Below are positions 18,039-26,679 of a stretch of 52,389 nucleotides of DNA, in pieces. The notes under the pieces are model-generated. The model made no database searches. It was given only the letters and a program-made list of their open reading frames with translations, and was not told the DNA's origin. A program made the position numbers and the translations under genes. Source of the stretch: Gammaproteobacteria bacterium (lineage in GTDB: Bacteria > Pseudomonadota > Gammaproteobacteria > Pseudomonadales > Pseudomonadaceae); contig CAJCIO010000043.1 in NCBI GenBank assembly GCA_903970465.1, forward strand, positions 1 to 52,389, read 5' to 3'. Each line of letters starts with the position of its first letter. The first letter of the stretch is position 1.

Positions 18039-18700
18039 TGTCGGCAACCTGCAACGTTGTGGTGCTGCTGTCAGGCACCGGCAGCAACCTGCAAGCCCTG
18101 ATCGACAGCATCGGGGCCGTCGCACCGGATGCGGCTCACCCCGCACGCATCAGCGCGGTGATTTCCAATCGCGCCGATGCCCTCGGCCTGCAGCGCGCCC
18201 GCAACGCGGGCATTGCCACGCAGGTGCTGGAGCACACCGGTTTCGAAGGTCGCGAAGCCTTTGACGCCGCGCTGGTGGCACTGATCGACAGTTTCGATGC
18301 CGATCTGGTGGTGCTGGCCGGCTTCATGCGCATCCTCAGCCCGGCCTTCGTACGGCACTATCAGGGCCGCCTGCTCAACATCCACCCTTCCCTGCTGCCC
18401 AAGTACAAGGGCCTGCACACTCACCAACGGGCGCTCGATGCCGGCGATGCCGAGCATGGCTGCAGCGTGCACTTCGTCACCGAGGAACTCGATGGCGGAC
18501 CGTTGGTCGTACAGGCCGTAGTGCCGGTCGCCGCGCACGATACGCCGCAAACCCTGGCGCAACGCGTGCACGCCCAGGAACATCAGATTTACCCACTGGC
18601 CGTACGCTGGTTTGCCGAGGGCCGATTGTGCCTCGACGAACAGGGTGCCATGCTTGACGGCAAGCGCCTTCCGGCCAGTGGTCATTCGATTCGACTTTAG
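18038..18700 (+). CDS. purN: Phosphoribosylglycinamide formyltransferase PurN
   Basis: A 220-aa 10-formyl-THF-dependent formyltransferase. N-terminal phosphate loop VLLSGTGSNLQALID (~9-23) and catalytic region NIHPSLLPKYKGLHTHQRAL (~118-137) contain the active-site Asn and His, and the conserved Asp lies in the following CSVHFVTEELDGGPLVVQA. It converts GAR to FGAR, two steps before PurM. The start codon overlaps the purM stop by one base. The DUF3108 gene follows by eight bases, and the three are likely one operon ending at the terminator at 19440. Confidence 0.97.
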   Translation: MSATCNVVVLLSGTGSNLQALIDSIGAVAPDAAHPARISAVISNRADALGLQRARNAGIATQVLEHTGFEGREAFDAALVALIDSFDADLVVLAGFMRILSPAFVRHYQGRLLNIHPSLLPKYKGLHTHQRALDAGDAEHGCSVHFVTEELDGGPLVVQAVVPVAAHDTPQTLAQRVHAQEHQIYPLAVRWFAEGRLCLDEQGAMLDGKRLPASGHSIRL

Positions 18701-18708
18701 GAGATTCT

Positions 18709-19422
18709 ATGCGTCGCGCTCTGCTGCTCGCTCTTGCATTGTTCACGCTGCCGGCTGTTCAGGCCGCAGACCTCAAGCCCTTCTCCGCCAGCTACACCGC
18801 CGACTGGAAGCAACTGCCCATGAGCGGCACTGCGTCCCGCGAGCTCAAATCCAACGGTGACGGCACCTGGACCCTCAGCTTCCAGGCGTCGATGATGATC
18901 GCCAATCTCAACGAAAGCAGCGTCATCAAGTTGGACAAGGACGCGCTGCTGCCGCAAAGCTATCACTTCGAACGTGGCGGCTTGGGCAAGGCCAAGAAGA
19001 CCGATCTGGACTTCGACTGGAGCACCAAGACGGTCACCGGCACTGACCGCGGCGATGCTGTAAAGGTCGCGCTCAATGCAGGCATGCTCGACAAGTCGAC
19101 CTACCAGCTGGCGTTGCAACGTGACGTTGCAGCAGGCAAAAAGGCCATGAACTACCAAGTTGTGGATGGCGGCGATGTCGACACCTACGACTTCCGTGTG
19201 CTGGGCACCGAGAAAGTCGCGACCGAAGCCGGCCAGGTCGATGCCGTGAAGGTCGAGCGCGTGCGTGACCCGACGCAGAACCAGCGCACCACCGTGCTGT
19301 GGTTCGCCAAGGACTGGAACTACCTGCTGGTCCGCCTGCAACAGGTTGAGAAGGACGGCAAGGAATACAACATCATGCTCAAGGACGGCACGGTGGACGG
19401 CAAGGCGGTCAAAGGCAGCTAA
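18709..19422 (+). CDS. DUF3108 domain periplasmic protein
   Basis: A 237-aa protein with signal peptide MRRALLLALALFTLPAVQA (cleavage after residue ~19-20) and a beta-rich body typical of DUF3108 (FSASYTADWKQLPMSGTASREL, LPQSYHFERGGLGKAKKTDLDF, TVLWFAKDWNYLLVRLQQVEKDG). It is widespread next to purN in gammaproteobacteria, with no established function. GGAG lies seven bases before the ATG. It is the last gene of the purMN group. Confidence 0.88.
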   Translation: MRRALLLALALFTLPAVQAADLKPFSASYTADWKQLPMSGTASRELKSNGDGTWTLSFQASMMIANLNESSVIKLDKDALLPQSYHFERGGLGKAKKTDLDFDWSTKTVTGTDRGDAVKVALNAGMLDKSTYQLALQRDVAAGKKAMNYQVVDGGDVDTYDFRVLGTEKVATEAGQVDAVKVERVRDPTQNQRTTVLWFAKDWNYLLVRLQQVEKDGKEYNIMLKDGTVDGKAVKGS

Positions 19423-19439
19423 GGGTTGTCTTGCTGACC

Positions 19440-19471
19440 AAAACCCTCGCCTGGTGCGGGGGTTTATTTTT
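19440..19471 (+). terminator. Rho-independent terminator after purM-purN-DUF3108
   Basis: AAACCCTCGC and GCGGGGGTTT form a stem with a CTGGT loop, followed by ATTTTT. It starts 18 bases after the DUF3108 stop. Confidence 0.9.
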
Positions 19472-19505
19472 GGGCTGGTTTTGGGATTGGGATTGGGATT
19501 GGGGG

Positions 19506-19728
19506 GTGGGCCAGCTCGCGCTCCAGCCTGTGCGGCGGCCTGCCATTGGCCCCTCGCTGACGCTCGGGGTGCCCGCGCTCCGTCAGTTGAACAGAGGGCA
19601 CGCCTCGACGCGCCATCCATGGCGCAACGAGGCTTTGCCGGCATCCATGCCGGCAAACCCTCTGTTCAGCTGACGGAACGCGGCCTGCTGGAGGGCCGCA
19701 GCACAGGCTGGAGCGCAAGCTGGCCCAT
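19506..19728. repeat. Nested ~223-bp inverted-repeat element with two inner hairpins
   Basis: Four complementary segments nest. The outer arms 19506-19532 and 19701-19728 are nearly perfect. Inner arms 19578-19598 (CTCCGTCAGTTGAACAGAGG) and 19658-19678 match at 19 of 21 positions. Inside these are two adjacent hairpins: 19602-19633 (GCCTCGACGCGCCAT / ATGGCGCAACGAGGC) and a perfect 11-bp stem at 19634-19657 (TTTGCCGGCAT / ATGCCGGCAAA). A GATTGG-type short repeat (19482-19500) precedes it. Open frames across it are probably spurious. It could be a dispersed intergenic repeat, a miniature mobile element or a structured RNA. Confidence 0.8.
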
Positions 19729-19787
19729 CCGAGATTGATGGTGCACAGACGCTTTTAAAAGAGCCGCGCTGCCCACACAAATTTAGA

Positions 19788-19905
19788 AGTTCTGCTTTCG
19801 AGCCGGCCTTGGGGTCGCCGCCCGTAGCCAGCCCGGCCGCGCTTCGAGCCTAGGCGAGGGGCCGTATGGCGGGCGGCGCCCCCAAGGCCGGCTGAAAGCA
19901 GAACC
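19788..19905. repeat. 118-bp long inverted repeat (second intergenic element)
   Basis: The arms 19788-19825 (AGTTCTGCTTTCGAGCCGGC...) and 19868-19905 (...GCCGGCTGAAAGCAGAACC) are ~38 bases each and complementary with a few mismatches and one indel; the centre (19826-19867) is GC-rich. It is unrelated in sequence to the neighbouring nested element. No terminal target duplication or transposase is evident. Together the two elements fill most of the 781-bp gap between the DUF3108 gene and the 61-aa gene at 20204; bases 19906-20203 show only AT-rich promoter-like sequence. Confidence 0.8.
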
Positions 19906-20203
19906 ACCCCACTCCCCCATGCACCTGAACCTCAGCCACCCACACAAACTCAGATCGCAATCCTCCCGCAAACCAAAGAGCCCGCCCACCACGTTCACAT
20001 GCGAACCATGAATTTTCTTTCATGTTCGATTTTTAGCTGCGACAAAACGCCACAGACCTTGAATCCTGCGGGCTACAGCCATCGTGAATTTTCTGCCATG
20101 AAAGTGAACCGAAAAAATCAGTTTACTTAGGATCCTAACCAATTCTATAACAGAGCCACTGCACCACTTCTCCGATGCAGATCTCAAAACTGGAGTTTGC
20201 AGA

Positions 20204-20389
20204 ATGACAGTAAAAGTAAGTGAACGCGATGATTCCCACATGTCTCACGAAGCCATTGCCCATGGCGTGCGCATCTGGGACGTACACCAACAGGATTTGC
20301 TGGTCGGCATGTTCCATGACGAACGTGACGCGCTGAGCTACAAGCAAGAACTCGAGAAACTCGAGGCGCAACGTAGCCAGGTGTCATAA
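20204..20389 (+). CDS. Small conserved hypothetical protein (61 aa)
   Basis: The 61-aa product begins MTVKVSERDDSHMSHEAIAH and ends in a charged helical segment (DERDALSYKQELEKLEAQRS). GGAG lies eight bases before the ATG, and a strong terminator follows 26 bases after the stop, so this is a complete monocistronic unit. The middle (VRIWDVHQQDLLVGMFHDERDA) suggests a small beta-alpha fold. I cannot assign a function. Confidence 0.75.
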   Translation: MTVKVSERDDSHMSHEAIAHGVRIWDVHQQDLLVGMFHDERDALSYKQELEKLEAQRSQVS

Positions 20390-20414
20390 CGCTTGTAAAA
20401 GCAGCCCCAGCCAG

Positions 20415-20447
20415 ACAAAACCCCGCCAATGCGGGGTTTTGTCTTTT
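20415..20447 (+). terminator. Rho-independent terminator after the 61-aa gene
   Basis: ACAAAACCCCGC and GCGGGGTTTTGT form a perfect 12-bp stem with a four-base loop, followed by CTTTT. Because the A-tract and T-tract are symmetrical it can also stop minus-strand transcription, but the convergent DUF2058 gene ends at 20469, making it a shared bidirectional terminator. Confidence 0.92.
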
Positions 20448-20468
20448 AGCGGGCTTTGGATTGCCGAG

Positions 20469-21008
20469 TTACCACATCAGATCGTCCGGGATCTTGTAAG
20501 CCGCGTACGGATCATCTTCGGCCGGTTCTTCGACCTGGGTGTTGAGCAGCAGAATCCGATGCGCATCGCGCTCCTGGATCTTCAACGCCGCCTCGCGCGG
20601 GATCACCTCGTAACCCCCGCCATGGCTGACGATCGCCAGCGAACCACTGCTCAGCTTGCTGCGCATCAAGGTGTTGACCGACAGGCGCTTGACCTTCTTG
20701 TCGTCGACGAAGTTGAAATAGTCTTCGGTGGTCAGCTTGGGCAGGCGTGAAGCTTCGATCAATTGCTTGACCTGAGCCGCACGGGCCTTTTGCTCGGCCT
20801 TCTCCTGTTGCTGGCGGTTGAGTTCCTGATCGCGCTTGACCTTCTCGGCCATGGCCTCCTGGGCCGCACGTTGCTGGGTGTCATCGACCTCGACCTGGCC
20901 TTTGTTCTCCAGGCGTTTCTGCTTTTGCTTCTCTTTGGTGACTTGCTTGACTTGCTTCTGGTTGACCAGACCGGCTTTCAACAATTGATCGCGCAGGGAA
21001 ATGCTCAT
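20469..21008 (-). CDS. DUF2058 family protein (YaiL-like)
   Basis: A 179-aa protein. The N-terminus MSISLRDQLLKAGLVNQKQV is the family signature. Residues ~20-90 are a highly charged, Lys/Gln/Glu-rich region predicted as a long coiled helix, and the C-terminal half (YFNFVDDKKVKRLSVN, YEVIPREAALKIQERD, DDPYAAYKIPDDLMW) is compact. The ATG at 21008 is chosen; the in-frame upstream start at 21083 would add 25 residues overlapping the mazG end. Function unknown; family members are nucleoid or ribosome-associated candidates only by conjecture. It follows mazG by 26 bases. Confidence 0.88.
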   Translation of the reverse strand: MSISLRDQLLKAGLVNQKQVKQVTKEKQKQKRLENKGQVEVDDTQQRAAQEAMAEKVKRDQELNRQQQEKAEQKARAAQVKQLIEASRLPKLTTEDYFNFVDDKKVKRLSVNTLMRSKLSSGSLAIVSHGGGYEVIPREAALKIQERDAHRILLLNTQVEEPAEDDPYAAYKIPDDLMW

Positions 21009-21034
21009 GGGTGCTCGCTCACTTATGCAACGGC

Positions 21035-21868
21035 TCAGCCACAGCTGGGCAGGTTGTGTTCCTGACGTTTGGCTTCGCCCCACAGAGCGTCCAAATCCTC
21101 AAGGGTGCAATCTTCAATGGGACGGTGGGTGTCGCGCAATGCCTGTTCGATAAAACGGAAGCGCCGCTCGAATTTGCGGTTGGCGCCGCGCAGGGCGTTT
21201 TCCGGGTCGACCTTGAGGTGCTGCGCCAGGTTGACCACAGTGAAAAGCACGTCGCCGAGCTCATCGCTGATTGCAGCTTGATCGCCGCTGGCTATGGCCT
21301 CAAGGACTTCATCGAGTTCTTCGCGGACCTTGTCCAGCACCGGTAGCGCCGCTGGCCAATCGAAACCGACGCCCGCCGCGCGCTTCTGCAGTTTGGCGGC
21401 GCGGGACAACGCCGGCAAGGTGCCCGGCACGTCATCGAGCAATGACAGCTGCTCCGGTGCTTCGGCAGCCTCGGCGCACTCTTGCGCCTTGATCTCTTCC
21501 CAGCGCTGCTTGACCTGCTCTTCGCTCAGACGCGGCAGGTCCAGCGGCGCGTAGAGATCGCCAGTGGGAAACACATGGGGATGGCGGCGGATCAGCTTGC
21601 GGGTGATGCCGTCGACCACGCCGGCGAATTCAAAGCGCCCTTCTTCGCGGGCCAGTTGGCTGTAGTAGACCACTTGGAACAGCAAGTCACCGAGCTCACC
21701 CTGCAAGTGGTCGAGATCGCCACGCTCGATGGCGTCAGCGACCTCGTAGGCTTCTTCAAGGGTGTGCGGCACGATGCTGGCGTAGGTCTGCTTGATGTCC
21801 CACGGGCAGCCATGCTGCGGATCACGCAGGCGAGCCATGAGGGTGAGCAGGTCTGGGAGTGTGTACAT
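21035..21868 (-). CDS. mazG: Nucleoside triphosphate pyrophosphohydrolase MazG
   Basis: A 277-aa protein with two MazG domains. The first has HGCPWDIKQTYASIVPHTLEEAYE (~20-43) and the EExxE-12-ExxD-type metal motif (LEEAYE ... GELGDLLFQ). The second has KVREELDEVLEA and DELGDVLFTVVN. MazG hydrolyses NTPs and dNTPs to monophosphates and, in E. coli, lowers (p)ppGpp; its place directly downstream of relA fits that link. The ATG at 21868 (MYTLPDLLTLMARL) matches family starts; frame continuing upstream to 21946 is REP sequence. Co-oriented with relA. Confidence 0.95.
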   Translation of the reverse strand: MYTLPDLLTLMARLRDPQHGCPWDIKQTYASIVPHTLEEAYEVADAIERGDLDHLQGELGDLLFQVVYYSQLAREEGRFEFAGVVDGITRKLIRRHPHVFPTGDLYAPLDLPRLSEEQVKQRWEEIKAQECAEAAEAPEQLSLLDDVPGTLPALSRAAKLQKRAAGVGFDWPAALPVLDKVREELDEVLEAIASGDQAAISDELGDVLFTVVNLAQHLKVDPENALRGANRKFERRFRFIEQALRDTHRPIEDCTLEDLDALWGEAKRQEHNLPSCG

Positions 21869-21893
21869 CAACTGTCTCGGGGCTGGCAGGCCC

Positions 21894-21966
21894 GGCCTCT
21901 TGGCGAGCAAGGTGTGCTCCTGCAGGACGTATGCCTGTGGAAGCAAAGCTTGCTCGCGAAGAGGCC
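21894..21966. repeat. Degenerate REPIN (family A) between relA and mazG
   Basis: GGCCTCTTGGCGAGCAAGGTG on the left and GTGGAAGCAAAGCTTGCTCG on the right face each other. The left arm has several substitutions relative to other copies. The element fills most of the relA-mazG gap and creates a false N-terminal extension for mazG. Confidence 0.8.
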
Positions 21967-21985
21967 CGCAAGCCTGGCTAAATGT

Positions 21986-24229
21986 TCAAGGCGTACGATT
22001 ACGCCGCGTTTCGATGATGTTCGGCAACTGCGATAGCCGTCCCAGCAAGCGCCCGAGGGCCTCCAGGCCGGGGATCTCGATGGTCAGCGACATCAGCGCG
22101 GTGTTGTCTTCCTTGTTGGAGCGGGTATTGACCGCCAGCACGTTGATGCGCTCGTTGAGCAAAACCTGCGAGACGTCGCGCAGCAGCCCGGAGCGGTCGT
22201 AGGCGCGGATGATGATGTCCACCGGATAGGTGAGCACCGGAATCGGCCCCCAACTGACCTGGATGATGCGCTCCGGCTCGCGGCCGCCCAGCTGCAGCAC
22301 CGAGGCGCAGTCCTGACGGTGAATGCTCACACCGCGGCCTTGGGTGATATAGCCCACGATCGCGTCGCCCGGCAACGGCTGGCAGCAGCCGGCCATTTGC
22401 GTCAACAGGTTGCCCACGCCCTGGATCTGGATATCGCCGCGCTTGCCCGGCTTGTAGCCGGTGGCCTTGCGCGGGATCAGCTCCAATTGCTCGGTACCGC
22501 GCTCTGGCTCGACCAGTTGCTGGGCCAGGTTGACCAGTTGGGTCAAGCGCAGATCGCCCGCACCCAATGCGGCGTACATGTCCTCGGCGGTGCGCAGGTT
22601 GGCCTTTTCGGCCAGCCGCTCGAAGTCCACTTGCGGCAGATCGAGGCGGCTAAGTTCACGTTCGAGCAGGCTCTTGCCGGCGGCCACGTTCTGGTCGCGA
22701 GCCTGCAGCTTGAACCAATGGACAATCTTGGCCCGTGCGCGCGAGGTCGTCACATAGCCCAGGTTGGAGTTCAGCCAATCGCGGCTCGGCGTACCGTGCT
22801 TGCTGGTGATGATTTCCACCTGCTCGCCGGTATTGAGGCTGTAGTTGAGCGGCACGATACGGCCGTTGATCTTCGCGCCCCGGCAGTTATGGCCGATTTC
22901 GGTGTGCACCCGATAGGCGAAGTCCAGCGGCGTAGAGCCTTTGGGCAAATCGATGGCGTGACCGTCGGGGGTGAACACATAGACCCGATCGGGCTCGATA
23001 TCGACCCGCAGCTGTTCGGCCAGACCGCCGATATCACCCAGCTCCTCATGCCATTCAAGCACCTGGCGCAGCCAGGAGATCTTTTCTTCGTAATGATTGG
23101 AGCCGGACTTGACGTCAGTGCCCTTGTAGCGCCAATGCGCGCAGACGCCCAGCTCGGCCTCTTCGTGCATGGCATGGGTGCGGATCTGCACCTCGAGGAC
23201 CTTGCCTTCCGGACCGATCACCGCCGTGTGCAGCGAGCGGTAGCCGTTTTCCTTGGGGTTGGCGATGTAATCGTCGAACTCCTTGGGAATATGCCGCCAC
23301 AAGGTGTGCACGATGCCAAGCGCGGTGTAGCAGTCGCGCATTTCCGGGACCAGCACGCGCACCGCACGCACGTCGTAGATCTGGCTGAATTCCAGGCCCT
23401 TGCGCTGCATTTTGCGCCAGATGGAATAGATATGCTTGGCCCGGCCACTGATGTCGGCCTTGACCCCGGTGTCGAGCAATTCGTTGTGCAACTGGCCCAT
23501 GACATCGCTGATGAAGCGCTCGCGGTCGAGCCGACGCTCGTGCAGCAACTTGGCGATCTGCTTGTATTGCTCGGGCTCCAGGTAGCGAAAGGACAGATCC
23601 TCAAGCTCCCACTTGATATGGCCGATGCCCAGCCGGTGGGCCAGCGGGGCATAGATGTCGAACACCTCGCGGGCCACGCGGTTGCGTTTTTCGTCGTCGG
23701 CGCTTTTGACCGCGCGAATCGCGCAGGTGCGCTCGGCCAGCTTGATCAAGGCTACGCGCACATCGTCGACCATGGCCACGAGCATCTTGCGCAGGTTTTC
23801 GACCTGCACCTGCGAGCCCAGCACCAGCGACTGTCGCGGGCTGAGGCTGGCGCTGATGGCAGCCATGCGCAGCACGCCGTCGACCAGCTTGCCGACCGTG
23901 GCGCCGAACAGCTCGGTGACCTCTTCCAGGGTCGCCTTGCCTTCACGCACCGCACGGTAAACCACAGCAGCCACCAAGGAGTCCTGGTCGAGCTTGAGAT
24001 CGGCGAGAATTTCCGCAATCTCGAGCCCTGCCTGGAAGCACGCGGTGCCATCGGCCCAAGAATGCTTGGCCGCATTACCGTTCAGCTCTGCCTGGTAGGC
24101 GAACTCGCAAGCCTTTTTCAAGGCTTCGCGGTCGAGCGCCAGATCAACGGTGACGATATGATCGAGCCACGCGTCGAGATTGATACTGCCGTCGGTGTTG
24201 ATCGGCTGGTTCGCTCTCACCTGTACCAT
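21986..24229 (-). CDS. relA: GTP pyrophosphokinase RelA (ppGpp synthetase I)
   Basis: A 747-aa protein of normal RelA length. The N-terminal hydrolase-like domain is degenerate: the HD pair expected in SpoT is absent, with VAAVVYRAVREGK in its place (~90-102). The synthetase domain carries YSIWRKMQRKGLEF, YDVRAVRVLV and PKENGYRSLHTAVIGPEGK (~245-380). TGS (VYVFTPDGHAIDLPKGSTPLDFAYRVH), helical, zinc-finger (AGCCQPLPGD) and ACT (IIIRAYDRSGLLRDVSQVL) domains follow. RelA senses uncharged tRNA on stalled ribosomes and makes (p)ppGpp. The ATG at 24229 follows AAGG; 24268 is a longer alternative with no family support. Confidence 0.97.
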   Translation of the reverse strand: MVQVRANQPINTDGSINLDAWLDHIVTVDLALDREALKKACEFAYQAELNGNAAKHSWADGTACFQAGLEIAEILADLKLDQDSLVAAVVYRAVREGKATLEEVTELFGATVGKLVDGVLRMAAISASLSPRQSLVLGSQVQVENLRKMLVAMVDDVRVALIKLAERTCAIRAVKSADDEKRNRVAREVFDIYAPLAHRLGIGHIKWELEDLSFRYLEPEQYKQIAKLLHERRLDRERFISDVMGQLHNELLDTGVKADISGRAKHIYSIWRKMQRKGLEFSQIYDVRAVRVLVPEMRDCYTALGIVHTLWRHIPKEFDDYIANPKENGYRSLHTAVIGPEGKVLEVQIRTHAMHEEAELGVCAHWRYKGTDVKSGSNHYEEKISWLRQVLEWHEELGDIGGLAEQLRVDIEPDRVYVFTPDGHAIDLPKGSTPLDFAYRVHTEIGHNCRGAKINGRIVPLNYSLNTGEQVEIITSKHGTPSRDWLNSNLGYVTTSRARAKIVHWFKLQARDQNVAAGKSLLERELSRLDLPQVDFERLAEKANLRTAEDMYAALGAGDLRLTQLVNLAQQLVEPERGTEQLELIPRKATGYKPGKRGDIQIQGVGNLLTQMAGCCQPLPGDAIVGYITQGRGVSIHRQDCASVLQLGGREPERIIQVSWGPIPVLTYPVDIIIRAYDRSGLLRDVSQVLLNERINVLAVNTRSNKEDNTALMSLTIEIPGLEALGRLLGRLSQLPNIIETRRNRTP

Positions 24230-24344
24230 CTTGTTACCTTCCCTACGACGCCCTCGGAGGGGCATCAATTGTCGCTGGCTTTGGTTCCTGCCAGGCTCGG
24301 GCAGGGACCAGACATTCGCACGCCAAACGGATTAGACGAGCATC

Positions 24345-25697
24345 CTAGCTCGCTTCAAATAAAGCCATGGCCTCGACATGTGCGGTCTGCGGAAACATAT
24401 CGAGAATCCCGGCACGCTTTAACTTGTAACCCTGCTTGAGCAACTCGACCGTATCGCGGGCCAAAGTCGCCGGATTGCAGGACACATACACGACTCGCAT
24501 TGCACCCAAGGCCTTGATATTACGCACAATTTCAAGTGCGCCATCGCGGGGTGGATCGAGCAGGATCGCCTCGAAGCCCTGGGTCGCCCAGGCCGCCTTA
24601 GCCAGCGGTTGGGACAGGTCGGCCTGATAAAAGCCAACGTTTTGCAAATTGTTACTAACGGCATTCTGCGCCGCCCTTTCGACCATCGCGTCGACACCCT
24701 CGACCGCGATCACTTCGCGCGCCAGGGTTGCCAATGGCAAGGCAAAATTGCCCAGCCCACAAAACAGATCCAGTACCCGCTCCTGCTTGCCAGGGGCCAG
24801 CCACTCCAGCGCCTGCTGGATCATGGCCGTATTGACCGCCTCGTTGACCTGGACGAAATCTCCCGGTCGGTAGGCCAGTTCCAGGTCCCAGGGCAGCAGC
24901 GTGAAGCCCAGGCGAGCCTGCGGATCCACCGGTTGCGGGCGGTCTTCACCTTGCAACCACAACTGCGCACCGTGTCGCTGGCAAAACTCCTGCAAGACCT
25001 GTTGATCGGCCTCGGCCAATGGCGCTACATGACGGACCATCACCGCCAGCGCGGTACCGCTGAACAGTTCAACGTGACCGAGCACCTGCGGTTTGGCGAA
25101 TGAACGCAGTAACGCCGGTAACTCATTGAAAATACTCTGCAAGGGCTGTACCAGCACGCCGCAATCGTCGATGGCAACGATGTCCTGGCTCGCCGTGGCG
25201 CGAAACCCTACCTGCAACTGACGATTTTTTGGCTCCCAGCGCACCGCCACCCGCGCACGCCGCCGATAGCCGAACTCCGGCCCCGTGAGCGGCGCCGCCC
25301 AAGCGTCGGGTTCGACGCCGGCGATGCGTGAAAGTTGCTCGGCGAGCATCCGCTGCTTCAAGGCTAGCTGATCGGCGTGGGGCATGTGCTGGACATTGCA
25401 GCCACCACAGATATCGGCCCGGGCACAAGGCGCCACGCGGCGTAGCGGATTGGCCTTGAGGACTTTTTCGCTACGGGCCTCGACCACTTTGCCGTGGGTA
25501 TTGAGTACCCGGGCCTCCACCTCTTCGCCTTCCAGCGCACCAGAGACGAACCAGGTGCGCCCGTCGATAAAGGCAATGCCGCGGCCGTCATTGCTCAAAC
25601 GCTCAAGAATCAGGCGCTGCTTCTTGCCCGTGGGGACTTGCGGGGCACGACTGCCGCCGGCCGGCTGGAAACGCAGACCCGTGGTTTTTTTAGCCAT
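24345..25697 (-). CDS. rlmD: 23S rRNA (uracil(1939)-C5)-methyltransferase RlmD
   Basis: A 450-aa enzyme. An N-terminal TRAM domain ([22 protein letters not shown]) is followed by the iron-sulfur cysteine cluster [10 protein letters not shown] (~80) with the fourth cysteine further on (DDCGV). The SAM-binding motif is [14 protein letters not shown] (~315-328), and the catalytic cysteine loop is [12 protein letters not shown] (~405). RlmD methylates U1939 of 23S rRNA. The start overlaps the cysM stop by one base (TGATG), so the pair is translationally coupled. An upstream in-frame start at 25751 would run into cysM and is rejected. Confidence 0.96.
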   Translation of the reverse strand: MAKKTTGLRFQPAGGSRAPQVPTGKKQRLILERLSNDGRGIAFIDGRTWFVSGALEGEEVEARVLNTHGKVVEARSEKVLKANPLRRVAPCARADICGGCNVQHMPHADQLALKQRMLAEQLSRIAGVEPDAWAAPLTGPEFGYRRRARVAVRWEPKNRQLQVGFRATASQDIVAIDDCGVLVQPLQSIFNELPALLRSFAKPQVLGHVELFSGTALAVMVRHVAPLAEADQQVLQEFCQRHGAQLWLQGEDRPQPVDPQARLGFTLLPWDLELAYRPGDFVQVNEAVNTAMIQQALEWLAPGKQERVLDLFCGLGNFALPLATLAREVIAVEGVDAMVERAAQNAVSNNLQNVGFYQADLSQPLAKAAWATQGFEAILLDPPRDGALEIVRNIKALGAMRVVYVSCNPATLARDTVELLKQGYKLKRAGILDMFPQTAHVEAMALFEAS

Positions 25698-26599
25698 CAG
25701 TTGGGCGCATCGAAAATGCCGCTCGACAGGTATCGGTCGCCGCGGTCGCAAACAATCGCGACGATCACCGCGCTTTCAACTTCACGGGACAGGCGCAACA
25801 TCGCCGCCACCGCACCACCGGAAGACACGCCGCAGAAAATGCCCTCTTCGCGGGCGAGACGACGGGTGACGTCCTCGGCTTCGCTCTGGGCCATGTCGAC
25901 GATGCGATCGACCCGCTCGGACTGATAGATTTTTGGCAGGTATTCGGTCGGCCAACGACGGATGCCGGGGATGGCCGAGCCTTCCATCGGCTGCAGACCG
26001 ACGATCTGTACCTGGGGATTTTGTTCCTTGAGGTAACGCGAGGTGCCCATGATGGTACCGGTGGTGCCCATGGAGCTGACGAAATGGGTAATGCTGCCAC
26101 CCGTCTGCTGCCAGATCTCCGGACCGGTGCTGCGGTAGTGCGCCTCAGGGTTGTCGCCGTTGGCAAACTGATCCAGCACCTTGCCGCGGCCTTCGGCCTG
26201 CATGCGCTCGGCCAGATCACGAGCACCTTCCATGCCGTGTTCGCGGGTGACCTGGATCAGTTCGGCGCCATAGGCGGTCATGGCCGCTTTGCGTTCGGCC
26301 GTGGAATTGTCCGGCATGATCAGGATCATCTTGTAACCCTTGATGGCCGCAGCCATCGCCAAGGCGATACCGGTGTTGCCAGAGGTCGCCTCGATCAAGG
26401 TATCGCCCGGCTGGATCTGGCCACGCGCCTCGGCGCGGGTAATCATCGACAGCGCCGGGCGGTCCTTGACCGAGCCGGCAGGGTTGTTGCCTTCCAGCTT
26501 GAGCAGAAGGGTATTACTGGTGACGCCGGACAGTCGTTGCAGACGAACCAGCGGCGTGTTGCCGACGCAATCGGCGATAGTGGGATACTGCAGGGTCAT
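25697..26599 (-). CDS. cysM: Cysteine synthase B (O-acetylserine sulfhydrylase) CysM
   Basis: A 300-aa PLP enzyme of fold type II. The Schiff-base lysine is K45 in [11 protein letters not shown]; the substrate loop is [12 protein letters not shown] (~69-80), the phosphate cradle is [16 protein letters not shown], and PLP ring contacts occur in [10 protein letters not shown]. The motif [13 protein letters not shown] marks CysM rather than CysK. It makes cysteine from O-acetylserine and sulfide or thiosulfate. The ATG at 26599 is used. It overlaps rlmD by one base and stands 80 bp downstream of the sensor-kinase gene. Confidence 0.95.
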   Translation of the reverse strand: MTLQYPTIADCVGNTPLVRLQRLSGVTSNTLLLKLEGNNPAGSVKDRPALSMITRAEARGQIQPGDTLIEATSGNTGIALAMAAAIKGYKMILIMPDNSTAERKAAMTAYGAELIQVTREHGMEGARDLAERMQAEGRGKVLDQFANGDNPEAHYRSTGPEIWQQTGGSITHFVSSMGTTGTIMGTSRYLKEQNPQVQIVGLQPMEGSAIPGIRRWPTEYLPKIYQSERVDRIVDMAQSEAEDVTRRLAREEGIFCGVSSGGAVAAMLRLSREVESAVIVAIVCDRGDRYLSSGIFDAPN

Positions 26600-26679
26600 G
26601 GCGAATTCGCAATCCAGACTGCGGGGGCGCCTATCATACCGGCAAACGTGCGCAGCCCATATCACGCAAAGTGCGGGGG

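Noticed and set aside
18697..19998. Minus-strand open frames across the structured repeats (for example 18697-19656 and 19783-19998)
   Set aside because: They consist of repeat sequence and antisense of the DUF3108 gene, with Arg/Ala/Pro-rich products; no ribosome site fits.
22319..24439. Long plus-strand open frame (706 codons) opposite relA
   Set aside because: Shadow of relA codon usage; no homology, no ribosome site, and it also crosses into rlmD antisense.
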